A stretch of DNA of 47,615 nt from Christensenellaceae bacterium (GCA_012518615.1 JAAYRU010000025.1:1-47615), one strand, 5' to 3'; shown: positions 18,165-27,041, counted from the stretch's first letter. Translations and numbers: made by a program. The notes: generated by a model not told the origin, from the sequence alone.

Positions 18165-18197
18165 CACAAAACAAAAGCCGTTTGGTATACATTCGGC
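18165..18197 (-). terminator. Possible terminator of the rarA-yfbR run
   Basis: On the minus strand, GCCG (18194-18197) pairs with CGGC (18177-18180) around a loop that contains GTATAC, followed by TTTTGTTTTG. It is five bases downstream of the HD gene stop. The stem is short, so confidence is limited. Confidence 0.4.
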
Positions 18198-18202
18198 ATT
18201 AT

Positions 18203-18784
18203 TTATGTAGATATCTGGTCAAGGCTCATTGCAAAGCCGGGCACAAATTCGCGCATAAAGTCTTTAACTTCGGGAAGCTCAATTGCCTGTATGGAGTTAA
18301 GTATACCAACTTGCGCTTCGGCAAATTCCCTGTTGCCAACTTTGCTTTCTTCTAAGCATTTTACATACGCGCATATTCTGTCTGCTGCCTTTACTATGCG
18401 CCATTCATCGGAAGATTCATCGGGGGATATAAGTTTCCTGTAATGCGGTTTTAAGTCATCAGGCAGCATATTAAGCAGCCTTTGCGCCGCTACATCTGCT
18501 ATTTTGTTATATTCCATTTTAATAGCGGGGTTGTTGTTTTTAATAGGCGTTGGAAGGTCACCAGTTATTACTTCGCTTGCGTCGTGGTAGAGCGCAAGCG
18601 CCATAATATGCTGTGCATCGTATGTTTTTCCATAACGCTCTTTTCCAATTAGCGCAATAGCATGGGCGAACATTGCCGCCTGCATAGAATGCTCCATAAC
18701 ATTTTCAGGTATGGTGTTTCGCATTAGTCCCCAGCGCAATATGTATTTCATGCGTGATAGATATGCAAAAAAATGATAGCTCAT
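18203..18784 (-). CDS. HD-domain 5'-deoxynucleotidase (YfbR-like)
   Basis: A 193-residue HD protein. Metal ligands are visible in ENVMEHSMQAA and in ALYHDASEVITGDLPTPIKN; the latter is the hallmark of the YfbR branch, which dephosphorylates deoxynucleoside 5'-monophosphates. Length is normal. The start overlaps the rarA stop (TAATG), so it is likely co-translated with rarA. Nucleotide salvage genes elsewhere in the window (deoB, punA, the CDA domain) make a nucleotidase plausible, but substrate specificity is inferred from the family. Confidence 0.88.
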   Translation of the reverse strand: MSYHFFAYLSRMKYILRWGLMRNTIPENVMEHSMQAAMFAHAIALIGKERYGKTYDAQHIMALALYHDASEVITGDLPTPIKNNNPAIKMEYNKIADVAAQRLLNMLPDDLKPHYRKLISPDESSDEWRIVKAADRICAYVKCLEESKVGNREFAEAQVGILNSIQAIELPEVKDFMREFVPGFAMSLDQIST

Positions 18785-20082
18785 TATTTTTTATCCTTCT
18801 TTTTAATTATGTTTTTTTCAAAACCTAGATTGCCTGGTTCGTAGTAAACTCTATCCTCAAAGCCTTCAGGCATATAGTTTTGCTTTACATAATGGTCTTC
18901 AAAATCATGCGGGTATAGATAGCCTTCCCCACTCTTGAGCCTGCTTGCGCCTTTATAATGCGTATCCCTAAGGTGCATAGGTACAGCGCCTATATCACCT
19001 TTTTCAGCGTCTTTTTGTGCGCTTGACATGGCTTTAACAACGCTGTCGGATTTTGGGCTTTCGCATACAGCGATTATAGCTTGCGTTAGAGAGAGCCTTG
19101 CTTCCGGCATACCTACTATTTTAAGCGCCTGCGCAGCTGATACAGCCTGTACCATGGCATCAGGGTTTGCAAGTCCTACATCTTCACTGGCGTGGGCGAT
19201 TATGCGCCTCGCGAGCAACATAGGGTCACAGCCGGCATAGAGCAGCCTTGAAAACCACAGCAGAGCAGCATCGCTATCTGAACCTCTGAGTGATTTACAG
19301 AAGGCAGAAAGCATGTCGTAGTACAGGTTGTCGTCCATGCGCACTACGGGCTTTTGTATGCTTTCTTGCGCTATATCAAGCGTTATAGTTATCCGTCCAT
19401 TTACAGTTGGCGTTGTGAGCGCCGCAAGCTCAAGCGCGTTTAGCGCCATGCGCGCATCACCGTTTGATACATTAACTAAATGTTTAAGCGCATCATCATC
19501 TATAACTACATTTAGCTTTTTTAAGCCTCTTTCTTCGTCATTTATTGCAGCTATAAGTATATTTTCAACATCAACTGTGTTTAAAGGCTTAAATTCAAAC
19601 AGGCGGCACCTGCTTACTATAGCTGGAGTCATAGATACCATAGGGTTTTCGGTTGTTGAGCCTATAAAGCGTATTATTCCCTTTTCTATTGCAGGTAGTA
19701 TAGAGTCCGACTGAGCTTTGTTCCACCTATGGCATTCATCAAGCAATAAATATGTGGCTTTGCCATACATCTTCTGCCTGTCCTCAGCCTGTTTTAGTAC
19801 CTCTCTAACATCGGCAACGCCGCTTGTAACGGCGTTCATGCGCTCAAATGCGGCGCTTGTAATTTCGGCTATAATATTTGCAAGCGTTGTTTTGCCGGTT
19901 CCCGGAGGTCCATAAAAAATACTGCTGGTAAGCCTGTCAGCTTCTATGGCTCTTCTGAGCAGCCTTCCCTTGCCTACTATATGCTCCTGCCCGTAAAATT
20001 CATCCAGATTGCGGGGGCGCATTCTATCTGCAAGTGGGCGGCTCTTATCGTTATCATGGTTTAGAAAATCAAATAATGTCAT
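18784..20082 (-). CDS. rarA: Replication-associated recombination protein RarA (MgsA)
   Basis: A 432-residue AAA+ ATPase of the RarA/MgsA/WRNIP1 family. The N-terminal RPLADRMRPRNLDEFYGQEH, Walker A GPPGTGKTTLAN, Walker B LLLDECHRW and sensor 1 GSTTENP are all visible, with the C-terminal tetramerisation region after about residue 250 (SDAALLWFSRLLYAG). It acts at stalled replication forks. Length is normal. The start overlaps the nitroreductase stop by four bases (ATGA). Confidence 0.96.
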   Translation of the reverse strand: MTLFDFLNHDNDKSRPLADRMRPRNLDEFYGQEHIVGKGRLLRRAIEADRLTSSIFYGPPGTGKTTLANIIAEITSAAFERMNAVTSGVADVREVLKQAEDRQKMYGKATYLLLDECHRWNKAQSDSILPAIEKGIIRFIGSTTENPMVSMTPAIVSRCRLFEFKPLNTVDVENILIAAINDEERGLKKLNVVIDDDALKHLVNVSNGDARMALNALELAALTTPTVNGRITITLDIAQESIQKPVVRMDDNLYYDMLSAFCKSLRGSDSDAALLWFSRLLYAGCDPMLLARRIIAHASEDVGLANPDAMVQAVSAAQALKIVGMPEARLSLTQAIIAVCESPKSDSVVKAMSSAQKDAEKGDIGAVPMHLRDTHYKGASRLKSGEGYLYPHDFEDHYVKQNYMPEGFEDRVYYEPGNLGFEKNIIKKKDKK

Positions 20083-20828
20083 CTTTCAACAAAAAACCTA
20101 ATGGAATTGTCTTTTTCATCTATGAAGAACTCAAGTGCTGTATCGTGAAGGCTGGCCATTGCATGTAGACAAGCTATACCTGCGTCAAGGCTGTTAAGAA
20201 ACCTAAATTTAATGCATAGGGTACTTCCTGCAAAATCAAAACGCCAAGGCTGTAGGTTTACAGCTGACGGCGCTACTCTAACGGCGTCCGCTGCTCTATA
20301 CGCCCAGAGTGGCCAGGCGGAAGGGTTGCTTTTGCATAGGGCATTTAGCGGTTTGCGCCCTTTCTTTTTAGTGTTTCCAAGGGGTTTACCATAGGGTATT
20401 ATTGCCAGTATCCTCTCACCATCTGCTAGCTTTACATCACATGCGCTACGCCTAAAGTTGCCGGCAACCCAGCATGTACCAAGCCCTAGAGAGCTTGCGT
20501 TTAATACAAAAGCTTCACCTAATATGCCTGCATAAAATTTAGATAGGGGAACGCTGTAATCTGTAATGACGCAGGCATAGTGAAACACATTTTCAAACTT
20601 TGGGAATAGAGGAAGCTTAACCATAACATCTTTGCTCTGCTCGTTTCGCTTAAGCACAACACGCGCGCCGTATATGCTATATCTAGCAAGTGAATATTCA
20701 AGCGCATTTATACTATCAATAGAAGTATTATCTAAAAAATGCCTAACGCTGTAGCGTATGGGAATAAATTCATTCCACAAACTTAAATCCTCTTGTCTAA
20801 AGAGGGTGTTTAGCGGTTTATTTTGCAC
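20079..20828 (-). CDS. Nitroreductase-fold protein (TM1586-like)
   Basis: A 249-residue protein of the nitroreductase superfamily, resembling the TM1586-type branch. It contains the FMN-contacting IRYSVRHFLDN near residue 24, the LGLGTCWVAGNF segment (about residues 116-127), and a second half with PSAVNLQPWRF that repeats the fold. Expected to bind FMN and use NAD(P)H; the acceptor is unknown. The start is GTG after GGGGGG. Its upstream region is a diverged copy of the palindromic repeat, whose end may supply the -10 sequence (TATAAG on the minus strand). Confidence 0.8.
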   Translation of the reverse strand: MQNKPLNTLFRQEDLSLWNEFIPIRYSVRHFLDNTSIDSINALEYSLARYSIYGARVVLKRNEQSKDVMVKLPLFPKFENVFHYACVITDYSVPLSKFYAGILGEAFVLNASSLGLGTCWVAGNFRRSACDVKLADGERILAIIPYGKPLGNTKKKGRKPLNALCKSNPSAWPLWAYRAADAVRVAPSAVNLQPWRFDFAGSTLCIKFRFLNSLDAGIACLHAMASLHDTALEFFIDEKDNSIRFFVER

Positions 20829-20840
20829 GGTATCCCCCCA

Positions 20841-21008
20841 ATCTTATACAATGTTGCCTTTACTCCAGCGTTTTATTGCGCGTCTTTTCCATTTTGGCTT
20901 TGCCTTGCTCAGTCAGCATAGGATTCACCATGCCTCCTTCACAATGCTTTGCCAAACCGAAAAAACCGCTACAATAAAATCGCTGTTCTAAAAGCAACAT
21001 AGTATTAG
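20841..21008 (+). repeat. Dispersed palindromic repeat, copy 2 (diverged ends)
   Basis: The core matches copies 1 and 3: CTCAGTCAGCATAG, CTCCTTCACAA and GCTACAAT are at the same relative places. The outer 35 bp differ from the other copies but still pair with each other: ACAATGTTGC..TTTA...CAGCG on the left against its near reverse complement CGCTG...TAAAAGCAACAT on the right. An inner arm pair TTTGGC / GCCAAA replaces the GATTTGAC / GTCAAATC arms. It lies between oppA and the nitroreductase gene and fills most of that 275-base gap. Confidence 0.75.
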
Positions 21009-21047
21009 AGAGATTTTAACATATTGTATATAGGCTTTCAAGCAGAC

Positions 21048-21069
21048 AAGCCCCGAATTTTCGGGGCTT
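21048..21069 (-). terminator. Hairpin downstream of the opp operon
   Basis: A perfect 10-bp stem, AAGCCCCGAA / TTCGGGGCTT, with a two-base nominal loop, 35 bases beyond the oppA stop. No clear T-run follows on either strand, so it may be a transcript-end stabiliser instead of a classic intrinsic terminator. Confidence 0.5.
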
Positions 21070-21103
21070 GCTGAATTAGTAGAGGAATAAATCCTAAATT
21101 TAA

Positions 21104-22777
21104 TTATTTACCCAGCTGAGCGTCGTTATTGCCGCTGTCGCTTGTCCACATTTCAAGCATGTTGATAGGGTCGTTGAAGTCTGCTATCCAGCCGTTCCTA
21201 GCCACATCGTAGTTACCTGCCTTGCGCTCGTTAAGGAATACGTTCCAATCAAGCGTTTTTATAGTCATAGCTATGCCAACTTCGGCAAGGTCCTGCTGAA
21301 CGATTTCAGCAATAGCTACGTGACCTGCGGTTTGGTTGGTTACATACTCAAATGCTAGGGGAGTGTCGGGGGATAGTACATTGTTGTCGTCAAACTTAAA
21401 GCCTGCGGCCTTCAGGAATTCAACGGCTTTTTCAACATCGCGCTCAGGCTCAAAATAGCCATCTTCATAGGGATAATCCCAGCCATCGGCATCCTTAAAT
21501 ACACCGCCAGCGCCGTTTAGCATCTTTGCAGGGATAAAGCTCGTTGCAACAAGCTGACCTGTCTGACCTACAGTTTCAACGATGTAGGGACGGTCGATTA
21601 GGTAGCTTATACCCTTCCTCATGTTGGCGGCTTCTTCAACGGTTTTACCGTCAAATAGTTTGGATTTTACATTGAAGTTGATGTAATAGGTGCCTAGGTT
21701 GTCGATGATATGGAACTCAGGATTGCCTTTAAGCTTTTCAATCTCATCTGGAGGTACTGTGTCGATAAAGTCAAGGTCGCCAGCGTTATAAGCTGCATAG
21801 ATTGCAGTTTCATCGTCGGAAAGCATGAACTCAAGTTTTTCCATGGTTACATTTTCTGCATCCCAGTAATTCTCGTTCTTTACATATACCATGCTTTCGT
21901 TGTGCTTCCAGCTTTCAAGCTTGTAAGCGCCGCTTGTAGTGAAGCCTGCTTCAACAGCCCATGCACCGGGGTTAAGGATTTCGCCCTTGTCATCTTTGAA
22001 GCCGTCGGCGCCTTCCACATCAGCCTGAGGTACAGCAAAGAATGTGGGGAATGCACAAAGGTCTAGCATATAGGCGCAGGGAGCAGCAAGTTCAACGGTG
22101 AAGACTTTGCCATCTTTAGAAGCGCTTACTGCTAGTTCGTCCGGATAGCCCTTTATGCCGCTGAACATGTAGGAATAGTCCGCTGCGGTTTCGGTAGATG
22201 CAGCGCGTTTCCAAGAGTATTCAAAGTCTTTAGCGTTAAGTTCGCTGCCGTCTGACCATTTAAGACCATCACGCATTTTAAACTTGTATACTAGACCGTC
22301 GTCAGATACTTCATAGTCTACTGCATAGTTAGGTGCGGGTTTGCCGTCTTTATCGTAGGTATAAAGTCCGCCAAAAGAAGCGATTGCAAGGCAGGCGCCG
22401 TCAACGCTTGAGTTAAGGGCGGGGTCCAGCTTGTCAGGTTCGCTTGACAGATTTATGCGAAGGGAGGAATTGTCCTTATAGGTAGTGTACTGGAAAAATT
22501 TATTTCCGTATACATTGGAATAGAATCCCTCAATGCCTTCCTTCATCATATAGGTGTCGTTGTAATAGTAGATGGGCAGCAGCGCGGCTGTATCCATCAG
22601 CATGTCCTCAGCCTGATGCATGAGTTCTACGCGTTTTGTAAAGTCAGTAGTGCTTTTAATTTCAGCGATTAGCTCATCATAGGCTGTCCATTCAGGAGCT
22701 GCTCCACCCGCAAGCGCAATAGTTAAGCCACTTATTGCCATAAGTGCGGATAGAAACAATGCGGTTAGTTTCTTCAT
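21104..22777 (-). CDS. Circularly permuted oligopeptide-binding protein (OppA-like)
   Basis: A 557-residue solute-binding protein of the OppA/DppA family (SBP family 5). Residues 1-23 are a signal peptide ending ALA. Residues about 30-100 (AYDELIAEIK through LMHQAEDMLMDTAALLPIYYYND to KFFQYTTYK) match the segment that ends ordinary OppA proteins. Residues about 106 on (INLSSEPDKLDPALNSSVDG, then LKWSDGSELNAKDFEYSWKR) match the start of mature OppA and continue in normal order to DVARNGWIADFNDPINMLE. The protein stops at NNDAQLGK, where the C-terminal segment would normally follow. It is thus a circular permutation in one unbroken frame. There is no lipobox cysteine (LAGG). GGAGG precedes the ATG. 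It is the last gene of the opp operon. Confidence 0.92.
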   Translation of the reverse strand: MKKLTALFLSALMAISGLTIALAGGAAPEWTAYDELIAEIKSTTDFTKRVELMHQAEDMLMDTAALLPIYYYNDTYMMKEGIEGFYSNVYGNKFFQYTTYKDNSSLRINLSSEPDKLDPALNSSVDGACLAIASFGGLYTYDKDGKPAPNYAVDYEVSDDGLVYKFKMRDGLKWSDGSELNAKDFEYSWKRAASTETAADYSYMFSGIKGYPDELAVSASKDGKVFTVELAAPCAYMLDLCAFPTFFAVPQADVEGADGFKDDKGEILNPGAWAVEAGFTTSGAYKLESWKHNESMVYVKNENYWDAENVTMEKLEFMLSDDETAIYAAYNAGDLDFIDTVPPDEIEKLKGNPEFHIIDNLGTYYINFNVKSKLFDGKTVEEAANMRKGISYLIDRPYIVETVGQTGQLVATSFIPAKMLNGAGGVFKDADGWDYPYEDGYFEPERDVEKAVEFLKAAGFKFDDNNVLSPDTPLAFEYVTNQTAGHVAIAEIVQQDLAEVGIAMTIKTLDWNVFLNERKAGNYDVARNGWIADFNDPINMLEMWTSDSGNNDAQLGK

Positions 22778-22827
22778 GTTGGTTCCTCCAATACTTTATT
22801 TCTAAGGGAATAGCCCCAAAGATTCGT

Positions 22828-23787
22828 TTATTTGTTGAAGCAGGCAGACATATGTCCTTCGCTTCTTTTAGTAAGCTCGGGTATTTCTTTTGCGCATCTT
22901 TCAGTAGCATATCTGCAGCGGGTTCTGAAAGCACAGCCGGAGGGGACATCAAGCGGACTTGGCACATCGCCCTCAAGCACTATACGATGCTTTTTTTTAG
23001 CGGTGTCAGGGTCTGGCACGGGAATTGCGGATATGAGCGATTGAGTATACGGGTGCAGAGGGTTTTCTATAAGCTCGACAGATGGAGCTATCTCAACTAT
23101 GCGTCCAAGATACATTACAGCTATGCGCCTGCTTATGTGCTGTACTACAAGTAAGTCATGCGCTATAAATAGATAGGTGAGTCCAAGCTTATCCTGTAAT
23201 TCCTCAAATGTATTTATTATCTGAGCCTGTATGGATACATCAAGCGCGGATACCGGCTCATCGCATACGATAAACTTGGGGTTTACTGCAAGCGCCCTTG
23301 CGATACCAATCCTCTGGCGCTGTCCGCCGGAAAATTCATGTGCATAGCGCCTTGAGTGGTCTGCATTAAGCCCAACTAGGGATAAAAGGTTTGCAATCTT
23401 CTCTTCTCTTTCATTCTTGCTTGAATAGAGCTTATGTATATCAAGCGGTTCGCCGACTATATCAGCAACTGTCATTCTTGGGTTTAATGAGGAGTAAGGA
23501 TCCTGAAATACTATCTGCATTTCCTTACGAAAAGAGCGGATATTATTATCATCAATTTCTGTGCCCTTGTATTTTATACTGCCACTGGTAGGCTTATATA
23601 GGCGCACTATGGTTCTACCTACTGTGGTTTTACCGCAGCCTGATTCGCCAACCAATCCTAGGGTTTCACCCTCATCTATATGGAAGGAAACGCCGTCTAC
23701 GGCTTTTAAATTTGTCTTCTTGAAAAAGCTTGAGCGAACAGGGAAGTATTGTTTAAGGTCTTTAACTTCAAGCAGATGTTCAGCCAT
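22828..23787 (-). CDS. oppF: Oligopeptide ABC transporter ATPase OppF
   Basis: A 319-residue ABC ATPase. Walker A is GESGCGKTTVGRT, the Q-loop is IVFQDPYSSLNPRM, the signature is FSGGQRQRIGIARAL, and Walker B is FIVCDEPVSALD. The C-terminal oligopeptide-transporter region (HPYTQSLISAIPVPDP, with cysteines in GCAFRTRCRYATERC) is typical of OppF/DppF. It pairs with OppD to power import. The start overlaps the oppD stop by eight bases. The 50-base gap to oppA holds only oppA's ribosome binding site. Confidence 0.95.
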   Translation of the reverse strand: MAEHLLEVKDLKQYFPVRSSFFKKTNLKAVDGVSFHIDEGETLGLVGESGCGKTTVGRTIVRLYKPTSGSIKYKGTEIDDNNIRSFRKEMQIVFQDPYSSLNPRMTVADIVGEPLDIHKLYSSKNEREEKIANLLSLVGLNADHSRRYAHEFSGGQRQRIGIARALAVNPKFIVCDEPVSALDVSIQAQIINTFEELQDKLGLTYLFIAHDLLVVQHISRRIAVMYLGRIVEIAPSVELIENPLHPYTQSLISAIPVPDPDTAKKKHRIVLEGDVPSPLDVPSGCAFRTRCRYATERCAKEIPELTKRSEGHMSACFNK

Positions 23788-24790
23788 TTTTGCGCCCCTC
23801 CTTTACTTCATCATATACTTTTTTAACATTCATCCAGCAAGAGGCGAGGTGAAAGTCATTAATAGGGATTTCCTTGGGCAGCTCACTAAGGCATATTTGC
23901 ATAGCGTCCTTACAGCGTGGGGCAAAGGCGCAGCCCTTAGGCATATTAAGTAAATCAATAGGAGTGCCCGATATTGGGATAAGTTTCTCTCTATCCTTGG
24001 TAAATTTGGGTAAAGACCTTAGCAAACCTTTGGTATAACTGTGGCAGGGGTTGTAGAAAATTTCATCAGCGGTGCCTCTTTCGCATATCCTGCCAGCGTA
24101 CATTACTATTATTTCGTTGCACATTTCGGCTATTACACCAAGGTCGTGTGTAATCATTATGATTGCCATGCCGAGCTTTTTTTGTAGCTCCTGCATAAGT
24201 TCTAGAATCTGCGCCTGTATTGTAACATCAAGTGCAGTTGTGGGTTCATCCGCTATTAAAATATCAGGCTCACAGGCTAGGGCTATGGCTATCATTACCC
24301 TCTGCCTCATGCCGCCGGATAGCTCGTGCGGGTACTGTTTAAGGCGCTTCTGTGGGTCATTTACGCCTACTAGTTCAAGCAGGTTAAGCGCTCTTTCATT
24401 AGCTTCTTTCTTGTTGCGGTCGGTATGTAGGAGTATTGCTTCGGTTATCTGGTTACCGACAGTATATACAGGGTTTAAAGAGGTCATCGGATCTTGAAAT
24501 ATAATGCTTATTTTCTTTCCACGGAAATCATACATCTCTTTTTCAGAGTAGTTTAATATGTTTTCACCTTTGAAGTATATTTCTCCACCTGTAATTCTAC
24601 CGGGGTCAGTTAATATACGCAGAATAGAGTATGCTGTAACGCTTTTGCCGGAGCCACTTTCGCCAACTATGCCCAGCGTATTTCCTATATCTAGATTGAA
24701 TGAAATGCCGTTGACCGCATGGACTACGCCCTGCTCAGTAGGGAAAGAAGTGCTTAGATTTTTAACTTGTAGTAAAGGTGTATCGTTCAT
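23780..24790 (-). CDS. oppD: Oligopeptide ABC transporter ATPase OppD
   Basis: A 336-residue ABC ATPase. Walker A is GESGSGKSVTAYS, the Q-loop is IIFQDPMTSLNPVYTVG, the signature is LSGGMRQRVMIAIAL, and Walker B is ILIADEPTTALD. The C-terminal cysteine region GCAFAPRCKDAMQIC is typical of OppD/DppD and in relatives binds a 4Fe-4S cluster. It starts two bases after oppC and overlaps oppF. Confidence 0.95.
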   Translation of the reverse strand: MNDTPLLQVKNLSTSFPTEQGVVHAVNGISFNLDIGNTLGIVGESGSGKSVTAYSILRILTDPGRITGGEIYFKGENILNYSEKEMYDFRGKKISIIFQDPMTSLNPVYTVGNQITEAILLHTDRNKKEANERALNLLELVGVNDPQKRLKQYPHELSGGMRQRVMIAIALACEPDILIADEPTTALDVTIQAQILELMQELQKKLGMAIIMITHDLGVIAEMCNEIIVMYAGRICERGTADEIFYNPCHSYTKGLLRSLPKFTKDREKLIPISGTPIDLLNMPKGCAFAPRCKDAMQICLSELPKEIPINDFHLASCWMNVKKVYDEVKEGRKNG

Positions 24791-24792
24791 GA

Positions 24793-25872
24793 CTACCTCC
24801 TCAGTTTCGGGTCGAAGGCATCACGCAGACCATCGCCTAAAAGGTTGAACGAAAGCACTATAAGGCATATAGCAATAGCAGGTATGAGCAGCTTATAGGG
24901 GTAGGACTGCATACCACCCCTTGCGAAGTTGGCAAGTGAGCCAAGTGAGGGCATAGGTGCTTGCACGCCAAGGCCTATAAAGCTTAGGAAACTCTCCGTA
25001 AATATAGCGGAGGGTATTTGAAGCGCGGTTGATATTATAATTACGCTCATGCAGTTTGGTAGTATATGCTTTCTTATTATACGCCAGTTGCTAGCGCCCA
25101 TAGCCCTTGCCGCGAGGACAAATTCGTTGTTTTTGATGGAGAGTATCTGCCCGCGAACCAGCCTTGCCATACCAACCCAGTATAGAAGGGCAAATACAAC
25201 AAAAAGGCTTATCATATTTGTGCCTATGCTTGCAAACGCTGTGCCATGTAGGGATTCGCCTATAACCTTATCCAGCACAACTGAAAGCAGTATTACCATA
25301 AGCGTGTCGGGAAGGGAGTATATAATATCCACAATACGCATCATAATAAGGTCAACCATGCCGCCAAAGTAACCGGCGATAGAGCCGTATAAAAGCCCTA
25401 TTACAAGCACTATTATGCTTGCAAATAGACCAACCGTGAGCGAAACCCTTGTACCGTATACAACCCTAATAAAATAATCCCTGCCAAGTTCATCCGTGCC
25501 AAATATATGCGGGAAAATATCAGCGCCATTATCAATAGCTTCCTGCTCCATTTCAGAGTAGGTGAATGGGGGAAGGTTCTTAAGACCCCTATCCCTTTTG
25601 CCTTCTACTTTTATTATTTCAGAATAACCGTAGGGCACTATTCTAGGCGCTATTATTATAGTAAGCACCATTAGGCTAAGTACAACTATTGCAAATACAG
25701 CAAGGGGTTTCTTGAAAAGTTTTCTCATCCCATCCTTAAAGAAGGTAGTGGAAGGGAGCATAGTAACTTGCTGTTCCTTTTGCTCGGAAGTTGCAGGTAA
25801 GAATCTATCTACATCTATGTGTAAGCTTAGCAGTTTTTTACGCGGTACTTTATCTGAAGAAAATTTTCTCAT
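24793..25872 (-). CDS. oppC: Oligopeptide ABC transporter permease OppC
   Basis: About 359 residues. A cytoplasmic N-terminal extension of about 65 residues is followed by a first helix (AVFAIVVLSLMVLTIIIA), the family loop HIFGTDELGRDYFIRVVYGTR, and further helices. The EAA-type loop that contacts the ATPases is AARAMGASNWRIIRKHILPN. The start ATG at 25872 is preferred because AAGGAGG lies directly upstream; an in-frame ATG 18 bases earlier lacks this. It lies ten bases after oppB. Confidence 0.94.
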   Translation of the reverse strand: MRKFSSDKVPRKKLLSLHIDVDRFLPATSEQKEQQVTMLPSTTFFKDGMRKLFKKPLAVFAIVVLSLMVLTIIIAPRIVPYGYSEIIKVEGKRDRGLKNLPPFTYSEMEQEAIDNGADIFPHIFGTDELGRDYFIRVVYGTRVSLTVGLFASIIVLVIGLLYGSIAGYFGGMVDLIMMRIVDIIYSLPDTLMVILLSVVLDKVIGESLHGTAFASIGTNMISLFVVFALLYWVGMARLVRGQILSIKNNEFVLAARAMGASNWRIIRKHILPNCMSVIIISTALQIPSAIFTESFLSFIGLGVQAPMPSLGSLANFARGGMQSYPYKLLIPAIAICLIVLSFNLLGDGLRDAFDPKLRR

Positions 25873-25882
25873 GATATCCTCC

Positions 25883-26794
25883 TTAATCAAAGCTAATCCT
25901 CGGGTCTACCGCTCGGTAGAGGAGGTCGCTTATAAGCGTCATAATTACCATTAATATGGCAAGGAAGATAGTAGTACCCATAATCATAGGATAGTCCTGA
26001 TTTGTAATGCCTGTTACAAATTTAGTGCCAAGCCCGCCTATGGTAAATATGGTTTCAATTACCATGGAACCTGTTAGCGAATAAGCAGTAAGCGGACCAA
26101 TATATGTGATAACAGGTATAAGGGCGTTTCTTAGCGCATGTTTTACTATTACTTTTATCCTCGGAACGCCTTTAGCGCGTGCTGTGCGTATATAATCCTG
26201 CCCGAACACATCAAGAAGGCTAGATTTTGTTAGCCTTGTTATATGCGCCGTAGGATATAGGGATAGGGCTATAATAGGCAGAACATAGTTTTGGTTCTCT
26301 ATACTCCAAGCGGGAACTACCTTTAGTATCAAGCTGAAAACAAGCAACAGAAGCGTACCCAATACAAAGCTTGGCATACCAACTGAAAGGGTGGTAAAAA
26401 ATACTATAAGCTGGTCAGGCCATTTGTTTCGGGTAAGGGCAGCTGTTGAACCCAGAATAAGACCCATAATAAGTGCAATAAGTATAGAATAACCGCCAAG
26501 TTTTGCGGATATTGAGAAGGATTCAAATATGGTTGTGCTAATTTCTCTTCCGGTTTTAAGCGATATACCAAAATCTCCTTGAAAAATATTGCTTATGTAT
26601 AAGAAAAACTGTTCCATTACCGGTTTATCGAGGTTGAAGCGTTTTTCAAGTACAGCCTGCACTGCCGGTTCCGGCGCTTTTTCCTTTGCGAACGGACCTC
26701 CGGGAATCGCATTCATACTGAAAAAAGCTATTGCCATAATCACAAAAACGCTTACCATGGCAAGTAATATGCGTTTTAGAGCATACTTTAGCAA
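25883..26794 (-). CDS. oppB: Oligopeptide ABC transporter permease OppB
   Basis: A 303-residue permease beginning with the family-typical YALKRILLAMVSVFVI helix. The PGGPF segment follows, then the helices of the permease domain and the EAA loop TARAKGVPRIKVIVKHALRNALIP. It is the first gene of the operon oppB-oppC-oppD-oppF-oppA and has its own promoter at 26821-26849. Confidence 0.95.
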   Translation of the reverse strand: MLKYALKRILLAMVSVFVIMAIAFFSMNAIPGGPFAKEKAPEPAVQAVLEKRFNLDKPVMEQFFLYISNIFQGDFGISLKTGREISTTIFESFSISAKLGGYSILIALIMGLILGSTAALTRNKWPDQLIVFFTTLSVGMPSFVLGTLLLLVFSLILKVVPAWSIENQNYVLPIIALSLYPTAHITRLTKSSLLDVFGQDYIRTARAKGVPRIKVIVKHALRNALIPVITYIGPLTAYSLTGSMVIETIFTIGGLGTKFVTGITNQDYPMIMGTTIFLAILMVIMTLISDLLYRAVDPRISFD

Positions 26795-27041
26795 TAAAAC
26801 ACCTCCTTGAGAATACGGTAATTATACACGCGCTTTTCTCAAGGCGCAAGCATTGATAAGATTTAACAATAAAACAAGTTGTAATTTATGGCTCGATAAG
26901 AGTATATTAGTGTCGGTGTTATGCAAGCGTTTTTATGCTTCTTGCAAAAATACAAAGGAGATACATAGCAAGTTTATACATGAGCTCTTAATACTTTGCT
27001 AAAATATTTGATGGGAAAATAAGTAGTATTCAAAAGAAATT
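26795..27041. other. Intergenic region between oppB and hutI
   Basis: This 247-base gap holds the opp promoter at its left side. An imperfect repeat TGCAAG / CTTGCA near 26930-26956 lacks a T-run and is not a convincing terminator. I see no gene or RNA in the rest. Confidence 0.6.
26821..26849 (-). promoter_or_regulatory. opp operon promoter
   Basis: On the minus strand TTGCGC (26844-26849), 17 bp, TATAAT (26821-26826), just upstream of the oppB ribosome binding site. Confidence 0.6.

Noticed and set aside
26930-26956. Hairpin TGCAAG / CTTGCA beyond hutI as a terminator
   Set aside because: No T-run on either strand and a long, poorly paired loop.
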